This document shows, in pieces, positions 24,077 to 35,850 of a stretch of 64,000 nucleotides of DNA. This stretch comes from Microplitis mediator (lineage: Eukaryota > Arthropoda > Insecta > Hymenoptera > Braconidae), in the NCBI RefSeq assembly GCF_029852145.1, contig NC_079977.1, positions 7,956,837 through 8,020,836 of the forward strand, written 5' to 3'. Made by a program: the position numbers and the translations under genes. Under the pieces are notes generated by a model. That model ran no database searches, had not been told where the DNA came from, and worked only from the letters and a program-made list of their open reading frames with translations. The stretch's first letter is position 1; each line of letters begins with the position of its first letter.

Positions 24077-27000
24077 TCAAATTAAATCTGGAATATGCTC
24101 TAAAAAGTGAATCTTGGGAATAAATTTATCAGGGAACAATAAATTAAATTTTAATTTAAACGTTTCAATCATACGACTTAGAGTATCAATGGAGTCATCG
24201 TGTATTTCATATGCCAGACACAAGTTCATTATCTGCAGTAATAAAATTAAACAATCAAGCCTTTCAGTAACACCTTCGTCATCGCTATCATAAATCCATT
24301 GACCAATTAAAAATGGTAGAGTATGTGCTAAAACAAACATTTGTGCTGCACTTTGTCGTAATTTTTTTTCATCAGCAAGGTCTTTATTTTGGATTATTGC
24401 AGGTTTGTCTCGGCTAAAGTGTCCGAAGTCAAATGCAGTTAATTGTTCATTGAACTGTTTTATAGTAAATAATTTTTTCTCTGTAATACAATAATTCAAA
24501 AATAATCGACATACAAGTTCAGTAACTCCTTCGTTTAAAACGTGCATACAGTCTTGTGGTAAACACATAGTCACATCAAAAAATGGAATATCTGCTAACG
24601 GACTTACAGTATTAATTCCATAAAATAATTGCCAAAATTTTTTTGTAGCTTGAGTTGTATTATCGTTGATTGCTTCCAAATGTTCTTGATGTGTATCTTT
24701 GTTTCGTAAAAGAAAATCAGTCTCTTTAACATATTGTTTGATTTCATCTTTTGTAAACATGCAAGTTCGACATGGGCGGTGTGCTGATACAGATTCTTTA
24801 AAACCACCCATTAAAGCAGAAGCAGGAGTATCACCCGAAAAAAATAATAGTGAACCTTTATAATTTTTAGGGACACCATTAATGGTGATGTTAATTCCTT
24901 GGGTTTGTAAATTTTTAATATCATCGATAAAAGGCTTTAAGACTTTATTCAAAGCACCTGGCTGTTTTAAATAACAACTTTTGACAATAGCTAGTAATTG
25001 GATCGCATTTTGTGATGAACGCAAATTTGGTTTAATGTTAGCAAGAGTCCAATAGAACATTGTTAACTTTTGGGTTTTAGAACTAGAAGCTAATGGATTG
25101 GCAACTCCTAACTCGTCCATGTATAAAACTATAGCTAAAGCGTTTGTATTTTCTTTGAAAAACGAATTTTCTTTATAATATTCACCATCAAGTATCGTTC
25201 GAAAAATCCTTTCTTTATAAACTAAAGGATTATCAACACAATCTCTAACGTCATCATTCATCATAAGGTTTATCAAGTTTTCATTAAACGGAACGACGTA
25301 CGCATTGTGTTGAACTTCACACAATTGAGAATTTTGTTGAACGTATCGTTTTTTTTTTTTCCAAACTAATTTTGTCGCAATAAGTGTTTTTTTTGCTGGC
25401 ACCATATTTAGCTCATTAATTAGAAACTTATCTAACTCAGTTTTAGTTTTAATTGAGGAGAAAATAATCGTAGGAGGATATTCTTGAACTAATACATTTT
25501 TTATATCTTCAAAATTAAGTTTCTGAGTATCACCGTCTTTTTTCTGGTGACATTCTTTCTGTAAACAATAAGAAATAGTATTTTAAAATGAACATATGAT
25601 GAATCGAACAAAATAGTTCAATCGAATCAGCGTACTTACAAGTATAACCAACGAATAAAGCTCCAATAAATTTGTCAAGCCATCAATTATGTGTGTTATT
25701 GCAGTTTGGGATATCCGGCAATTTTCACGAATATTTATTATGAATTTTCCTGCATGCCACTGAAGACGCTTTATTACAGATTCAGTTGCTTCATCTATAT
25801 TTTCTAATGATAAAAATGTACAATACAAAATTTACAACTAATTAGTATATGCATAAATTGACTTAATATTTATGATAATGTTAAATAAAAATATGATGAC
25901 AATTAAAGATTATTTTTTAAATTAGATAATCTTACAGTTCAGAAGTAGATATTTTTTGAAGTTATACTTATTTAGGCGCGTTATGACAAAATAATGAGAG
26001 TAAAATTTGAAGATGCGCGCGCATCACTATAACCCAAAAGTCACAAGTTGAATAACATTTATCCACATGTTTCCAATTGAGGTTATAACCATCCGTATGT
26101 ATTATTTATTGATATAAATTAAAATATTATTATTGAATATACTTAGTACTAAATATTATTAAATTTTTAGTGTTAAATATTTATTACTGGTTATTTAATG
26201 CTTACAAAATAAAGAAATAAATTTAATAAAGCATTTAATAACAAATTTGTGATAAGAAATAAAATCGAACATCAAATTATAATATTAATTTTTAATATTT
26301 ATTATTAATTATTAAATTGAATAAATAATAAATATTTATAAAAATAAATGAACAAATGAAATGATAATTTTTTGATAAAAATAAAAAGTGAATATTAAAG
26401 TGAGAAAATTATAAATATTTGAAAAATGAATAAATTTCGATTCAATTTTTGAATTCATTATTAAATTTATTACCTTTTTTTAAAAAAACTAATTAATCAA
26501 TAATAAATATTTTAAATTAAGAATCTTATGATATTTAGAACAAATTATGTCATCCAAATTTATTTTTCTCTAAATTCAATTATATATATATATATATTTA
26601 TTATGAATTATTAGATATTAAATTTAGATAATTATAAACATTTTTATAATAAATAAACAAATTAAATAAAAATTCTTTAACTATTTTTTAATTATGCCAA
26701 AGAAGTATAACTTCTCACGTGCGTACATAAGTACACGCACCCATTTTTTTTTATTTAATTGAGATCAAAGTTTAAAAAAAAATATTTTTCACCAACACAA
26801 AAATAAAAAAAAAGAATAGTTCTTTATAGTTGAAATAATAATAAAAATTCATTTCTATCATTTAATATATTTTCTCATATGCATTTGGTAAAAAAATAAT
26901 TGAAATTTTTTTTATTGATACTTAAGTTTTGTAAGACACTATTTAAAAAAATGCTTAATTGAGTTTTTTTATAATATATATTTGTGTATATTTACAATTA

Positions 27001-27290
27001 CCATCGTTTTGTTCCGTATCAAGAAACTCTTCATCAGCTAATCTTTCTTCAGCTTGGTTGTTGATATCATTTAACCTCTGAGACGAAACTGAGTGTTTCC
27101 TGAAAATATGTTGACGAAAAGATTTCCATTTTTTATAAGTTGCTCCGCATCCTGCTTGTGTACATATCACTTTGAATAGTGGATCATACTGGTGATTACG
27201 TACAATATGACACATTAATGTGTCCGGTGAATTACAGACAACAAAACACATTGTGCATGAAAATATACGGCTACGATCTATATTATTCAT
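24077..27290 (-). CDS. C2H2 zinc-finger, tnp2-like transposase (three exons)
   Basis: Exons are 27002-27290, 25640-25803 and 24077-25558, with phases 1 then 0 matching at both joins and acceptors ...ATTAG| and ...TTTACAG|. The predicted protein is about 644 residues. Exon 1 encodes two C2H2 fingers (C12, C15, H28, H33 and C43, C48, H61, H66), expected to bind DNA. Exon 3 carries LYMDELGVANPLASS, then GDTPASALMGGF with RPCRTC, then DCMHVLNEGV. I infer that D96, D192 and E292 (numbered from the ATG at 25405) are the catalytic triad. Relatives as I recall them continue past the HFLEHIPDLI end with another conserved block, so the C-terminus may be truncated against the left TIR. No stop or frameshift interrupts the exons. 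Confidence 0.7.
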
Positions 27291-27792
27291 ATTATTAAAA
27301 TTTTTTTTTTATTTTAATTTTAATTTCACTTATAATTTTAATTTTATTTTATATTATTTTAACTTTTATAAAAATCTGATTTTTGTGACAATATTATTTT
27401 TTGGTCTCAAATATGTCATGTACTCGTACTACATTACGCATGTGTTAATATATTCTAGTCCTAACGAAAGAATGGTAGTAAGGTGGCATTCTTGTGGTAG
27501 ACCGACTATACGTACGTTTACTCGGCTCTCTAGAATCCATGTATACTGTTACATGAGATAGTCCCATAGACTCGTGCAAGTATTAGTGTTGTCGCATACA
27601 CTCAACTCTCTTAGTAAAACAAGTATATACACCAGTTGATTTTCATTTCTTTCTTCTATTGTCCATTTACGCGTCTAATCATATTTATTTATTGAGGTTA
27701 TTAAAATTGAATGATAGTGTGAACTTCTAATTGATATTAAATTTACAATTATAGTAATTGTAGAAATTTCATCATACAGTAATTAATCTAGT
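27291..27792. promoter_or_regulatory. Bidirectional promoter region of the transposon
   Basis: The two genes point away from each other across 502 bp, so the region must carry both promoters. An AT-rich left half adjoins the transposase. The right half is more mixed. No defined core element could be assigned. Confidence 0.5.
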
Positions 27793-29852
27793 ATGGAAAA
27801 AAAAATTTTTTGTGCCGTCGAAGGACGGAACAAATGCATAAAATTTGTATCTGTACCTGGTATAACTGATTTTGAAATAATCAAAACAAAAATCAATGAG
27901 ATTTGTCAGCGTGATGTACTATTGAAGCCTTTATTATCAACAAAGATAATAATTATCCAAAAAAAAGATTTAGATAGTGGCATTTGGTGTGATGTTGAAG
28001 AGGACGATATAATAGAAGATAAAGAGAAATTAACCATTCTTTTCTTGCCATCACATAACTCGACATATATTGCGCCTGCTGTGGACCATGACAATTCTTC
28101 AATTCAAGTACTGTACACTGAACCTGGAATAGTACAACCTGATATTTTATCAAACACTGAACTTATTGCTAGTGAACTTGTAACGCCAGTTGAAAGTGTT
28201 GTTATTAGTAGTGAATCTATTGATTGCTTATCAAATGAAGACAATAGCAAGGTAAGTAAAATAAATTTTTAACAATGTACTTTACAACAATTATTCGAGT
28301 AACCTAAATTTTTTTTTCAGTCTTCATGTGACAGATTCCAACAATGCTCAAATAGTGGTTCGCCGTCAAGAGAACCTCATACTTTGCTCAAATCAGAGCT
28401 TGAGGTGGTACCTGGCCCAATTATAGCGTCAGCTAGTTTACCATCTTTAACCTATGATTTACAAAATAAGTTAAACGAACACGGGGTGCTAAAAATACAA
28501 GCCAAGCTTATGCACTATTGGGGATCATATTTATGGCAGAAGACATCAGGGCGTCCGTCTAAGAAAGATTACCAAAACTTTGCCGATGCGATAATTAAAG
28601 TTTACCCGTTGTTAAAAGGTGGCTCATCGGAAAATGTAAGTTTTTGATTTTTATTTACTGATATATTCATCTATATTAAGAAAATAAAAGTTTTTTGTGT
28701 AAGAATGAGCCCAAAATGAAAACATTTTGTTCTGTTTTTCAGAGCATTGTGAGATTACAACTCAGTACATGGATAAGAAATCATAGATGTTTACTAAAAA
28801 AACAAGAAACTCAGGTTGCGCTAAAAAGAGACGCTCATGGAGAGATTATTAAACCAGCTACTTCTTTTTCAGCGTTAACAACTAGTAGTGAAACGTAAAT
28901 TTATTTATTTAAATTTATATAAATATCAATTAATTAATAAAGGCTATCCAGAATAGTAATCAAATATAAATTTATAGATCCGAATCTCCAAAGTTGGACA
29001 TAAACAGAGCATTAGTGGAGCTCGAAAAAAAACAAGGAAAAGAAGGAAATACACCTCATGTTAGAAGACTCTTGAAACTAACCTATAATGCACGACGGCT
29101 TTGGATTCAAACTGAAGCTAAATCTATTTTTAATATTGTTGAAAAATATCCACATTTAAAAGATTGTGGGTCTGTACGTATATTTTTTAACTTTTATTTT
29201 TATTTTGAATTTTGTAATTTTGTATTTTCCAAATCATCAATAACGACTATACTGTATATTTTCAGATTCTAAATGATTTTTATCAATTAAAAAATACAAC
29301 TGCTCAAGTAATAGAACAAGAAATTAGTGAAATGTTTACAAAATTGAAGATATTTTTTAGAGATGAAGAAAACACTGATTTTGAAAGAACAGTGCTTTTA
29401 AAATTATATGACAGATTAACGAAGAAACTCAAAAATCAAGCGAAGCCATTGTTAACTTTTCAAGAGGTATGATCACATCAATTCATTACGTTAAAAAATT
29501 AACAACGATTTTTATTATAACTTAATAATTCTCTTCAAATTAGGCACGTTCGAGTACCGATAGTTTAATGGCAGAAGAGGGTGAATCTCCTCGTGCTGTA
29601 ATATATACTGAAAATAACAAAATCAATAGTGCATTTATTGTTGCTGATAACAACATCATAGTTACGATTGAAAGTCCAAAAACATCAAAAGTCGTAGCTT
29701 GTTTGTTAGCAGCTTATTACGTATGGGACACTAAATTTCCTAAGCCGTATTTAAATGTTTTACAATACATCGATAATCAAGTTCTTGGAACATCTATAAA
29801 AAATAATGTCGTCTATAAATTCATCAGGATGCGAGATGAAGCTTTTGTTTAA
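27793..29852 (+). CDS. Six-exon transposon partner protein, 543 residues
   Basis: Exons are 27793-28251, 28321-28635, 28743-28894, 28978-29173, 29266-29466 and 29544-29852. Every donor is GTAAGT-like or GTAYGT/GTATGA, every acceptor ends in AG, and all phases agree (0, 0, 2, 0, 0). The N-terminal 85 residues look like a ubiquitin/PB1-type fold (alternating strands, then DIIEDKEKLTILF). Exons 2-3 hold YPLLKGG followed by WIRNHRCLLKKQE, a pattern I associate loosely with SAMD3-like, transposon-linked proteins. The C-terminal 100 residues are compact and end RMRDEAFV. The function is unknown; position inside the TIRs and divergence from the transposase suggest an accessory transposition protein. 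AATAAA at 30042 may be its polyadenylation signal. Confidence 0.7.
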
Positions 29853-30040
29853 TTGCGATATAAAGAACCGAAAATTTTCAATTTTTATCATATTCTTTGA
29901 TTTCAAAAGATCTTTTCATTTAAATGTTCAACATGTAACTTCTTGTATAGTAGCTTAAACTTTTTTGATATTTAATGTAATTTAATTACTTGTTAATACT
30001 TAACTCCAACAGTAAATCATACTTTGGAATTTGTTAATAA

Positions 30041-30950
30041 CTCAATAAATAACCAGTTATTTAAAAGTTACTTCAATAGTTTCTAATTTTTTCGAAGTGT
30101 AAACGTTTATGTGATCTTTTTTTTTTTTTTAGATAAAATACATTTATATTTTTAATTTATACTAAATTCCATTTCTACTTTTATGCTGAATGTTTGATGC
30201 AATAATTATCTGAATCTACAAGGAGCTCCTGATAATAAAAATATAGTTCCAGGCTATGACAACAATCAATAACGACTTTTATTCAAAGGCAACTATTACT
30301 TTCAATATTGCAAATATTATTATAAAATATTCATTTATTGTATTTCAATGGAAAAATAATTATTGAAAAAAAGAAATGAAGTCAGCGAAGTGACTTATTT
30401 GTATACTTTTAACCAACACTTTATATCAGGTCCTTATTTTTTATAAAATATTGTCATCATTGTAGTCTTCGATTTTATCTTTATAAATTAATTGTTAATA
30501 AACAATCGTTGACTACAGTATTATCACAATGTTTAGTAAAAAGTCAAGATCTAAAATAAAACACTGATTAAAAGTATAAAAAAATAATAATTTTACTTTT
30601 TGCAAACTTTATTTATTTTATTGTTGTAATTTTGGTTGTAATAATTATAATATTAAGTGTTATCATTGGTATTTAAATCTAAATTACTATTGTTTATTAT
30701 CGTAATCCATAGAACTATTTTTATTTTAAAAATATTTATATAATTAATTAATGACACTAAGCACTTAAAGTGTGTATTGATGCCTAAACACTTTAAGTGC
30801 CTTATTATCTAAAACACTTTATGTGTGTTAGAATTAAACGTTTAAAGTGTTTACTACACTTTAAACACTAAAAAGTGTTTAGTAAGTGACTACAAGTATT
30901 TAAACGCTTAAAGTGTCTTAAAACAAAACACATGGATTTGCAGTGTACAT
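30041..30950. repeat. Transposon 3' region, duplicated at 31826-32362
   Basis: The stretch from the AATAACCAGTTATTT block to GGATTTGCAGTGTA recurs at 31826-32362 with an internal deletion. Its right part (30745-30940) is built of AACACTTTAAGTGTT-like self-complementary words. Confidence 0.75.
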
Positions 30951-31590
30951 GAAAACATCTCTCATATTGAAAATCTCAACAGCGATCATTTCTACTAGGC
31001 GCTAAGTTCAAACAGTAGAATTTTTGTTATGACATTTCATTAATGAAATAGGTTAATTATATAAAAGAAAGAATAAATTAAATTTAAATAAAAAGGATTG
31101 AACCCTGTGTATTATAGAAATGATTCCGATAGTATTAATATTAAGGGTGGCAGTCCATAAATTATGGACGTAGCTGCTATAACGGTATAAGAAAAAAATC
31201 TCATAAAATTATGAAAACCGTACCCGTAATTTTTTTTCCTTATAGTAAATTATGAGTGGAGATCAATTAATATTTTACTAAAAATAAAAATATAAAGACA
31301 ACAACAAGTATTAATACTGATTAAATAATAAATTGATATGAGAAGTTGACATCAGACCACCAGTTTAACATCAGTAATCCCTTGATTTTCTAAATTTGTT
31401 GTGGGGATGAGTCATCACTTTTGTATTATTTAAATAATTTTATTTCAATTTGATTTATTCTTTCTTTTGTATAATTAACCTACTTTATTAATAAAATGTG
31501 ATAACATAAATTCTACTGTTTGAACTTAGCGCCTAGTAAAAATGATCGCTGTAGAGATTTTCAATATGAGAGATGTTCTCATGTAGAGAT
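30951..31590. repeat. Inverted repeat with arms of about 150 bp near the right TIR
   Basis: 30951-31100 (CATCTCTCATATTGAAAATC, then GGCGCTAAGTTCAAACAGT) is the reverse complement of about 31440-31585. It is flanked by TA on both sides, so it may be a nested foldback, or an extended transposon end. A small hairpin (CCATAAATTATGG) lies near 31153. Confidence 0.65.
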
Positions 31591-31700
31591 GGATCGATGT
31601 GAAAATAATCGTTTGTAGAGTTGTTGCGATGTAAAAATTTGTCTGTAGAGTTGAATCGTGTAGGGAAAAACTTTGTGAGATTTTATAATGTAGAGAAATT
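31551..31700. promoter_or_regulatory. Subterminal GTAGAG repeats
   Basis: GTAGAG occurs at 31551, 31583, 31615 and 31645 (30-32 bp steps), and again at 31690 inside the TIR. Regular subterminal repeats are typical transposase-binding sites; binding itself is inferred. Confidence 0.55.
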
Positions 31701-31723
31701 ATCTGTAGGGATGCACCACACCC
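31662..31723. repeat. Right terminal inverted repeat
   Basis: Mirror of 23995-24056. It ends GGGATGCACCACACCC and is followed by the target copy TATTACATG (31724-31732). Confidence 0.85.
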
Positions 31724-31779
31724 TATTACATGTGTTGACGATCTTTTTCTAGTTCTTTTATTATTTTATTGTATTTAAT

Positions 31780-32362
31780 TATTTGAATTATACTGTATAT
31801 TTTCAAATTCTGAATGATTTTTACAACTCAATCAATAACCAGTTATTTTAAAGTTACTTCTATGGTTTCTAATTTTTTTCAAGTGTAAACATTTTTGAGA
31901 GCTTTTTTTTTGGACACAAATACAAATATATTTTTAATTTATACTAAATTCCATTTCTACTTTTATGCTGAATGTGTGATGCAATAATTATCTGAATCTT
32001 CTGATAATAAGAATATTATTCCAGGATATGACAACAATCAATAACGACTTTTATTCAAAGGCAACTATTATTTTTAATATTAGAAATATTATTATAAAAA
32101 TTTCATTGATTGTACTTCAATGGAAAAATTATTATTTTTATTTTAAAAATATTTATATTATTAATTAATGGCACTAAACACTGAAAGTGTGTATTGATGC
32201 CTAAACACTTTAAGTGCCTTATCATCTAAAACACTTTATGTGTGTTAAAATTAAACGTTTAAAGTGTTTACTATACTTTAAACACTAAAAAGTGTTTAGT
32301 AAGTGACTACAAGTATTTAAACGCTTAAAGTGTTTTAAAATAAAACACTTAGATTTGCAGTG
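31780..32362 (+). mobile_element. Internally deleted remnant of the same transposon
   Basis: 31780-31822 matches the intron 4/exon 5 boundary of the partner gene (about 29246-29290). The match then jumps to the sequence found at 30041 and follows it to GATTTGCAGTGTA. This is a deletion derivative lying just outside the right TIR. Confidence 0.65.
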
Positions 32363-32771
32363 TAAATATCACACATTATCATATCTACATCGAATTGTCC
32401 CAGCGATAATAAGTTTATTATTTTAATGCCGATAAATTTATAATTTTTTAAAGTTCTGGATCAAAAATACAGCTTAATAGTCCCTTATAAGTTATAACTC
32501 AGCAAGTTATGATTTAAAGTAGTTTTTATCAGATTATCTGCAGGTTTATTTTATTCGGAGGATAAAATGCACTCAGTATCACTTTGGTGTTGAATTTATT
32601 GGCTTACTTAGTCGAGATACAAAAATACAAAAATAAAAAACATGATTAAATCAAAGTAGACTTGGTTTCTTATGCGGTTGTAATCGATTCAAATGGAATC
32701 TCAGTTTGACATTGAGAGCATTTTACAGAATCTTTTTCAGCAATGAACATTAAAACTCATCAACCTCTTAA
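32363..32771. other. Spacer 3' of the four-helix gene
   Basis: No gene. The plus-strand ORF at 32743-33042 overlaps exon 3 of the minus gene and is its shadow. Confidence 0.5.
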
Positions 32772-34965
32772 CTATACTAAAACTCTACGGCGTATCCAAA
32801 ATAGCGATGTAATAAAAATCGATACAGTAGCAAAACTAAGTGTCGTGCTTTCTATTAACTGTTGTAATGAGCAGCTCCTTTCATTCGTTATTATCAAATA
32901 TCCTTCGGGCCTGAATAACCACGTGTACAGAGTTAAAAATGATAGTACAGCCAGAATTAAGTATTTTATGCTGGAACAAAAAATAATATTAAAGAAATGT
33001 ACTTATAATCTCAATTATTCTCGCTGTAAGAAAAATTTGTAAGAACACTTACCAGAAAATATGGAAAATTTTGCATCTATTTCCCCAGTTTACCATATTC
33101 TCACATGGAGCAAATGATATTATCATTACCAAAGAATATATAAACATACCTATCATTGTTCCACACAGTGAACAAGCTTTTTCGGGATCTAAATCCTTGG
33201 CGATGATTACCACAGCAAACCCTATCAACGGATCTTTGGTAAAACAAAAAATATTATACACATGTAAATATATATATGTTAGGGTGATTCATTTCCGCAA
33301 AAGTTTTTTTTTTTAAGTGCTCAAGCAAAATCTCAATCTACATCTAAAAAAAAAAAAATTCTCACCAAATATGAGCTCTTAATTCCAATGTTAAGTACTT
33401 GCCATTTGATTTCAAAGATTTCTTATTTAAGATACACGTAAATTAAATTACTTTTTTTTTAAATTTCTAATACTCAGCTGCGTTTCATGAAATCAAGGCG
33501 GTTTTGGTCGCAAATTGTAGGCATTTAGTGTTCTTCAAAAGTGCTCATGGTTACTTAGCTGTAATTCCAGCTATTTCACTTGTGTCCGTTGCGGAACTCA
33601 TTTTTCCTATGAAATTGACCTTTATTGGCTTGCAGAACGTAAACCAATGAAATAACATCAAAAATGTTAATCGAAATTTTATAGGAAATTTTATTCCCTT
33701 CAAAAAAAGTTCTATGAGTCAAGTCGCTAAAGTCCATAGTTTCCGAGTTATAGTAATTTTAATAAATTGAAAAATAAAATATCAATTATAATTTTTTTTT
33801 TATATTATATTTTTCGAATTATTAAAATTACTATAACTCGGAAACTATGGACTTTAGCGACTTGACTCATAGGACTTTTTTTGAAGGGAATAAAATTTCC
33901 TATAAAATTTTTACTAACATTTTTGATGTACTTTCATTGGTTTATGTTCTGCAAGTCAATTTCATAGGAAAAATGAGTTCCGCAACGGACATAAGTGAAA
34001 CAGCTGGAATTACAGCTAAGTAACCATGGGCACTTTTGAAGAACACCAGGTGCCCTACAATTTGCGACCAAAACCGCCTTGATGTCACGAAACGCAGCTG
34101 AGTATTAGAAAGTTAAAAAAAAAGTAATCTAATTTACGTGTATTTTAAATGGGAAATCTTTGAAATCAAATGGTAAGTATTAGCATTGGAATTAAGAGCT
34201 CATATTTGGTGAGAATTTTTTTTTTTTTAGATGTAGATTGAGATTTTGCTTGAGCACTTAAAAAAAAAAACTTTTGCGGAAATGAATCACCCTAATATAG
34301 GTGTATAAATACCTACATAAATATAGAGATATAAAGTGTTAACGGTGTTTTGTTATCGACTAAATAACAAAAATAGTACGAATTCTTTGCTAACAAGTGA
34401 TTTTTATTCAGCGATAATAAATTAATATTTTAATTGAAATATTAACAAATTAAGTAGCGAAAATTCGGTAACGCGTGTACTCGTTTCGTTAGCTAATTAT
34501 TTATTTTTCGTTATCGAAATTTGATAGTTAAAAATTTAATGACGACTTCGACTGACGATTGTCAAATTTAATGGATCATCTATCGATTACAGTAACTGGC
34601 AAATATTGTATATACATTCCAAGTTCAAATTAAATCGAGAAAATATTTTTACATGATGATACATATTAATTTTTAACCAAAAAATAAATAAAAGAAATTT
34701 TCTCGTTTTAAGAGTTTTTCTCCATATTAGAATGAATTTAGGTGTTAAAACAGAATTAATAATTTAAACATATAAATTAAATCTTGGCTGTAAAATATAC
34801 GTAACTATATATCAATCGCAAGATTTTTTCATGCATAATCGTGAAGGATATTGTTAACTTACCACATAAGATCATAAGAGCGACTATGAAATCACTAAAT
34901 TTTGTCTTATCAGAAGCTTTAGTGAGCTCATCTGTGTTTTTTTCACCACGTATTTCAATCTTCAT
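32772..34965 (-). CDS. Spliced 160-residue four-helix membrane protein, unknown family
   Basis: Exons are 34863-34965 (ATG, 34 codons plus 1 nt, G|GTAAGT), 33053-33233 (after CCAAAG|, ending TG|GTAAGT) and 32772-32970 (after GTTCCAG|, ending TAG). Phases 1 and 2 match at both joins, making an Asp and a Cys codon. The short charged N-terminus (KIEIRGEKNTDELTKASDK) is followed by four hydrophobic stretches: FSDFIVALMILC continuing into exon 2, GTMIGMFIYSLVMIISF, IKYLILAVLSFLTLYTW, and TTLSFATVSIFITSLFW with RRR after it. I recognise no family. Intron 1 holds the foldback at 33282-34292. Exon 1 is duplicated at 57380-57482 without the other exons. An alternative donor (AG|GTATGT) inside exon 2 could shorten it. 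Confidence 0.6.
33282..34292. mobile_element. Foldback element, TIR GGGTGATTCATTTCC, TA target
   Basis: Two arms of about 490 bp are almost perfect reverse complements meeting near 33790. TA lies at 33280-33281 and 34293-34294. It shares the GGGTG terminus with 44122-45005 and sits inside intron 1 of the four-helix gene. Confidence 0.9.
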
Positions 34966-35733
34966 GATCTTACTTAACTTATCTATAATTTATAAATCGA
35001 TTAACAGAAAAACTTCTCTAATTTGTAAATGTCTTTACTTTGAGTGTGCTGCAGCGTACTCCTCGATGGTTCCACTGAGACTAATTTTGCAGCAACACAA
35101 CGCATCTTGCTAGTTTATTTATAGATCACATGCTATGCGTAGGATATTGATTTTTTTTTTTTGGATACATGAGGAATCAATTTTAACTATGACCCTAGCG
35201 TCCTTTTCAAAGATAGGGGCCATAGTATTCGAGGGAAAATAAAAGTTTAGATCAATATCCGAGTTATAAATAAATTTGAGTTCTAGTTTAAGCCATCACT
35301 ACTAAGAGAACATCAATGAAGGAAATGCGCTATTTGATTTATTTCGTGATATTTTTAAATAATTTAAATTACGGGCGTTATATTTTTGAATTTCAAATCT
35401 GTATTATTTTAAATTACTATGCATTTTTATTTTTCTTAAGCGGTTGCACGCAAGTCAACCAAACCAGATTATTATAATAAATAATTTTCAGTCTATTCTA
35501 AAATATTGTCAATGAGATTAATGAAAGTCTTAGGATTACTTAGACTTCATAAAATGAATACAAATACTAAATTGAGGATCGGATTTTCCACAAAATGGCC
35601 GCAAATAATAAATATTTTTCAAATGTAGTACGAGCAATTGAGTGCATATATTGGATTTCAAGTTACTCATCGGCATGGAGAAACGAGTGTTCTGTTATCT
35701 AGTCTACTTGACATATCGTTTGATTTTTAAAAA

Positions 35734-35850
35734 ATGGCCTTCTTTCAACGAATTCAATTTTATTTACTTATAAAAGCAATTATTATTGCAATTTTTGTTT
35801 TGCGCTTCTTGCAATGTGCTTTCTATTATTACAAGAAGTGGCAATCATAA
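35734..35850 (+). CDS. Tiny single-helix membrane peptide A1 (38 aa)
   Basis: MAFFQRIQFY, then a hydrophobic helix (about residues 11-26), then a short basic tail ending YYYKKWQS. It aligns with peptide B (40176) through F-[FW]-[EQ]-R-I-x-F-x(4)-K-A-x(3)-x-I-F, so the two look like paralogues. The upstream sequence, including a GAGTGCATATATTG block, is also shared. Copy 2 (60027) differs by one residue (L11 to S). The family is unknown and there is no expression evidence. Confidence 0.4.
   Translation: MAFFQRIQFYLLIKAIIIAIFVLRFLQCAFYYYKKWQS

Larger units (their letters stand above)
23995..31723. mobile_element. DNA transposon with TIRs and two divergent spliced genes
   Basis: Terminal inverted repeats of about 62 bp (GGGTGTGGTGCATCCC at the ends, continuing through TTTCTCTACATTATAAAATC) bound 7.7 kb. 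The flanks TATTAAATG and TATTACATG are a 9-bp target duplication with one mismatch. Inside are a minus-strand transposase gene and a plus-strand partner gene, with a 502-bp shared promoter region. The superfamily is not certain: the transposase resembles tnp2-like (CACTA/EnSpm-related) proteins, but a 9-bp duplication does not fit classical CACTA. Confidence 0.75.

Noticed and set aside
32743..33042. 99-codon plus-strand ORF
   Set aside because: It overlaps exon 3 of the better supported spliced minus-strand gene.
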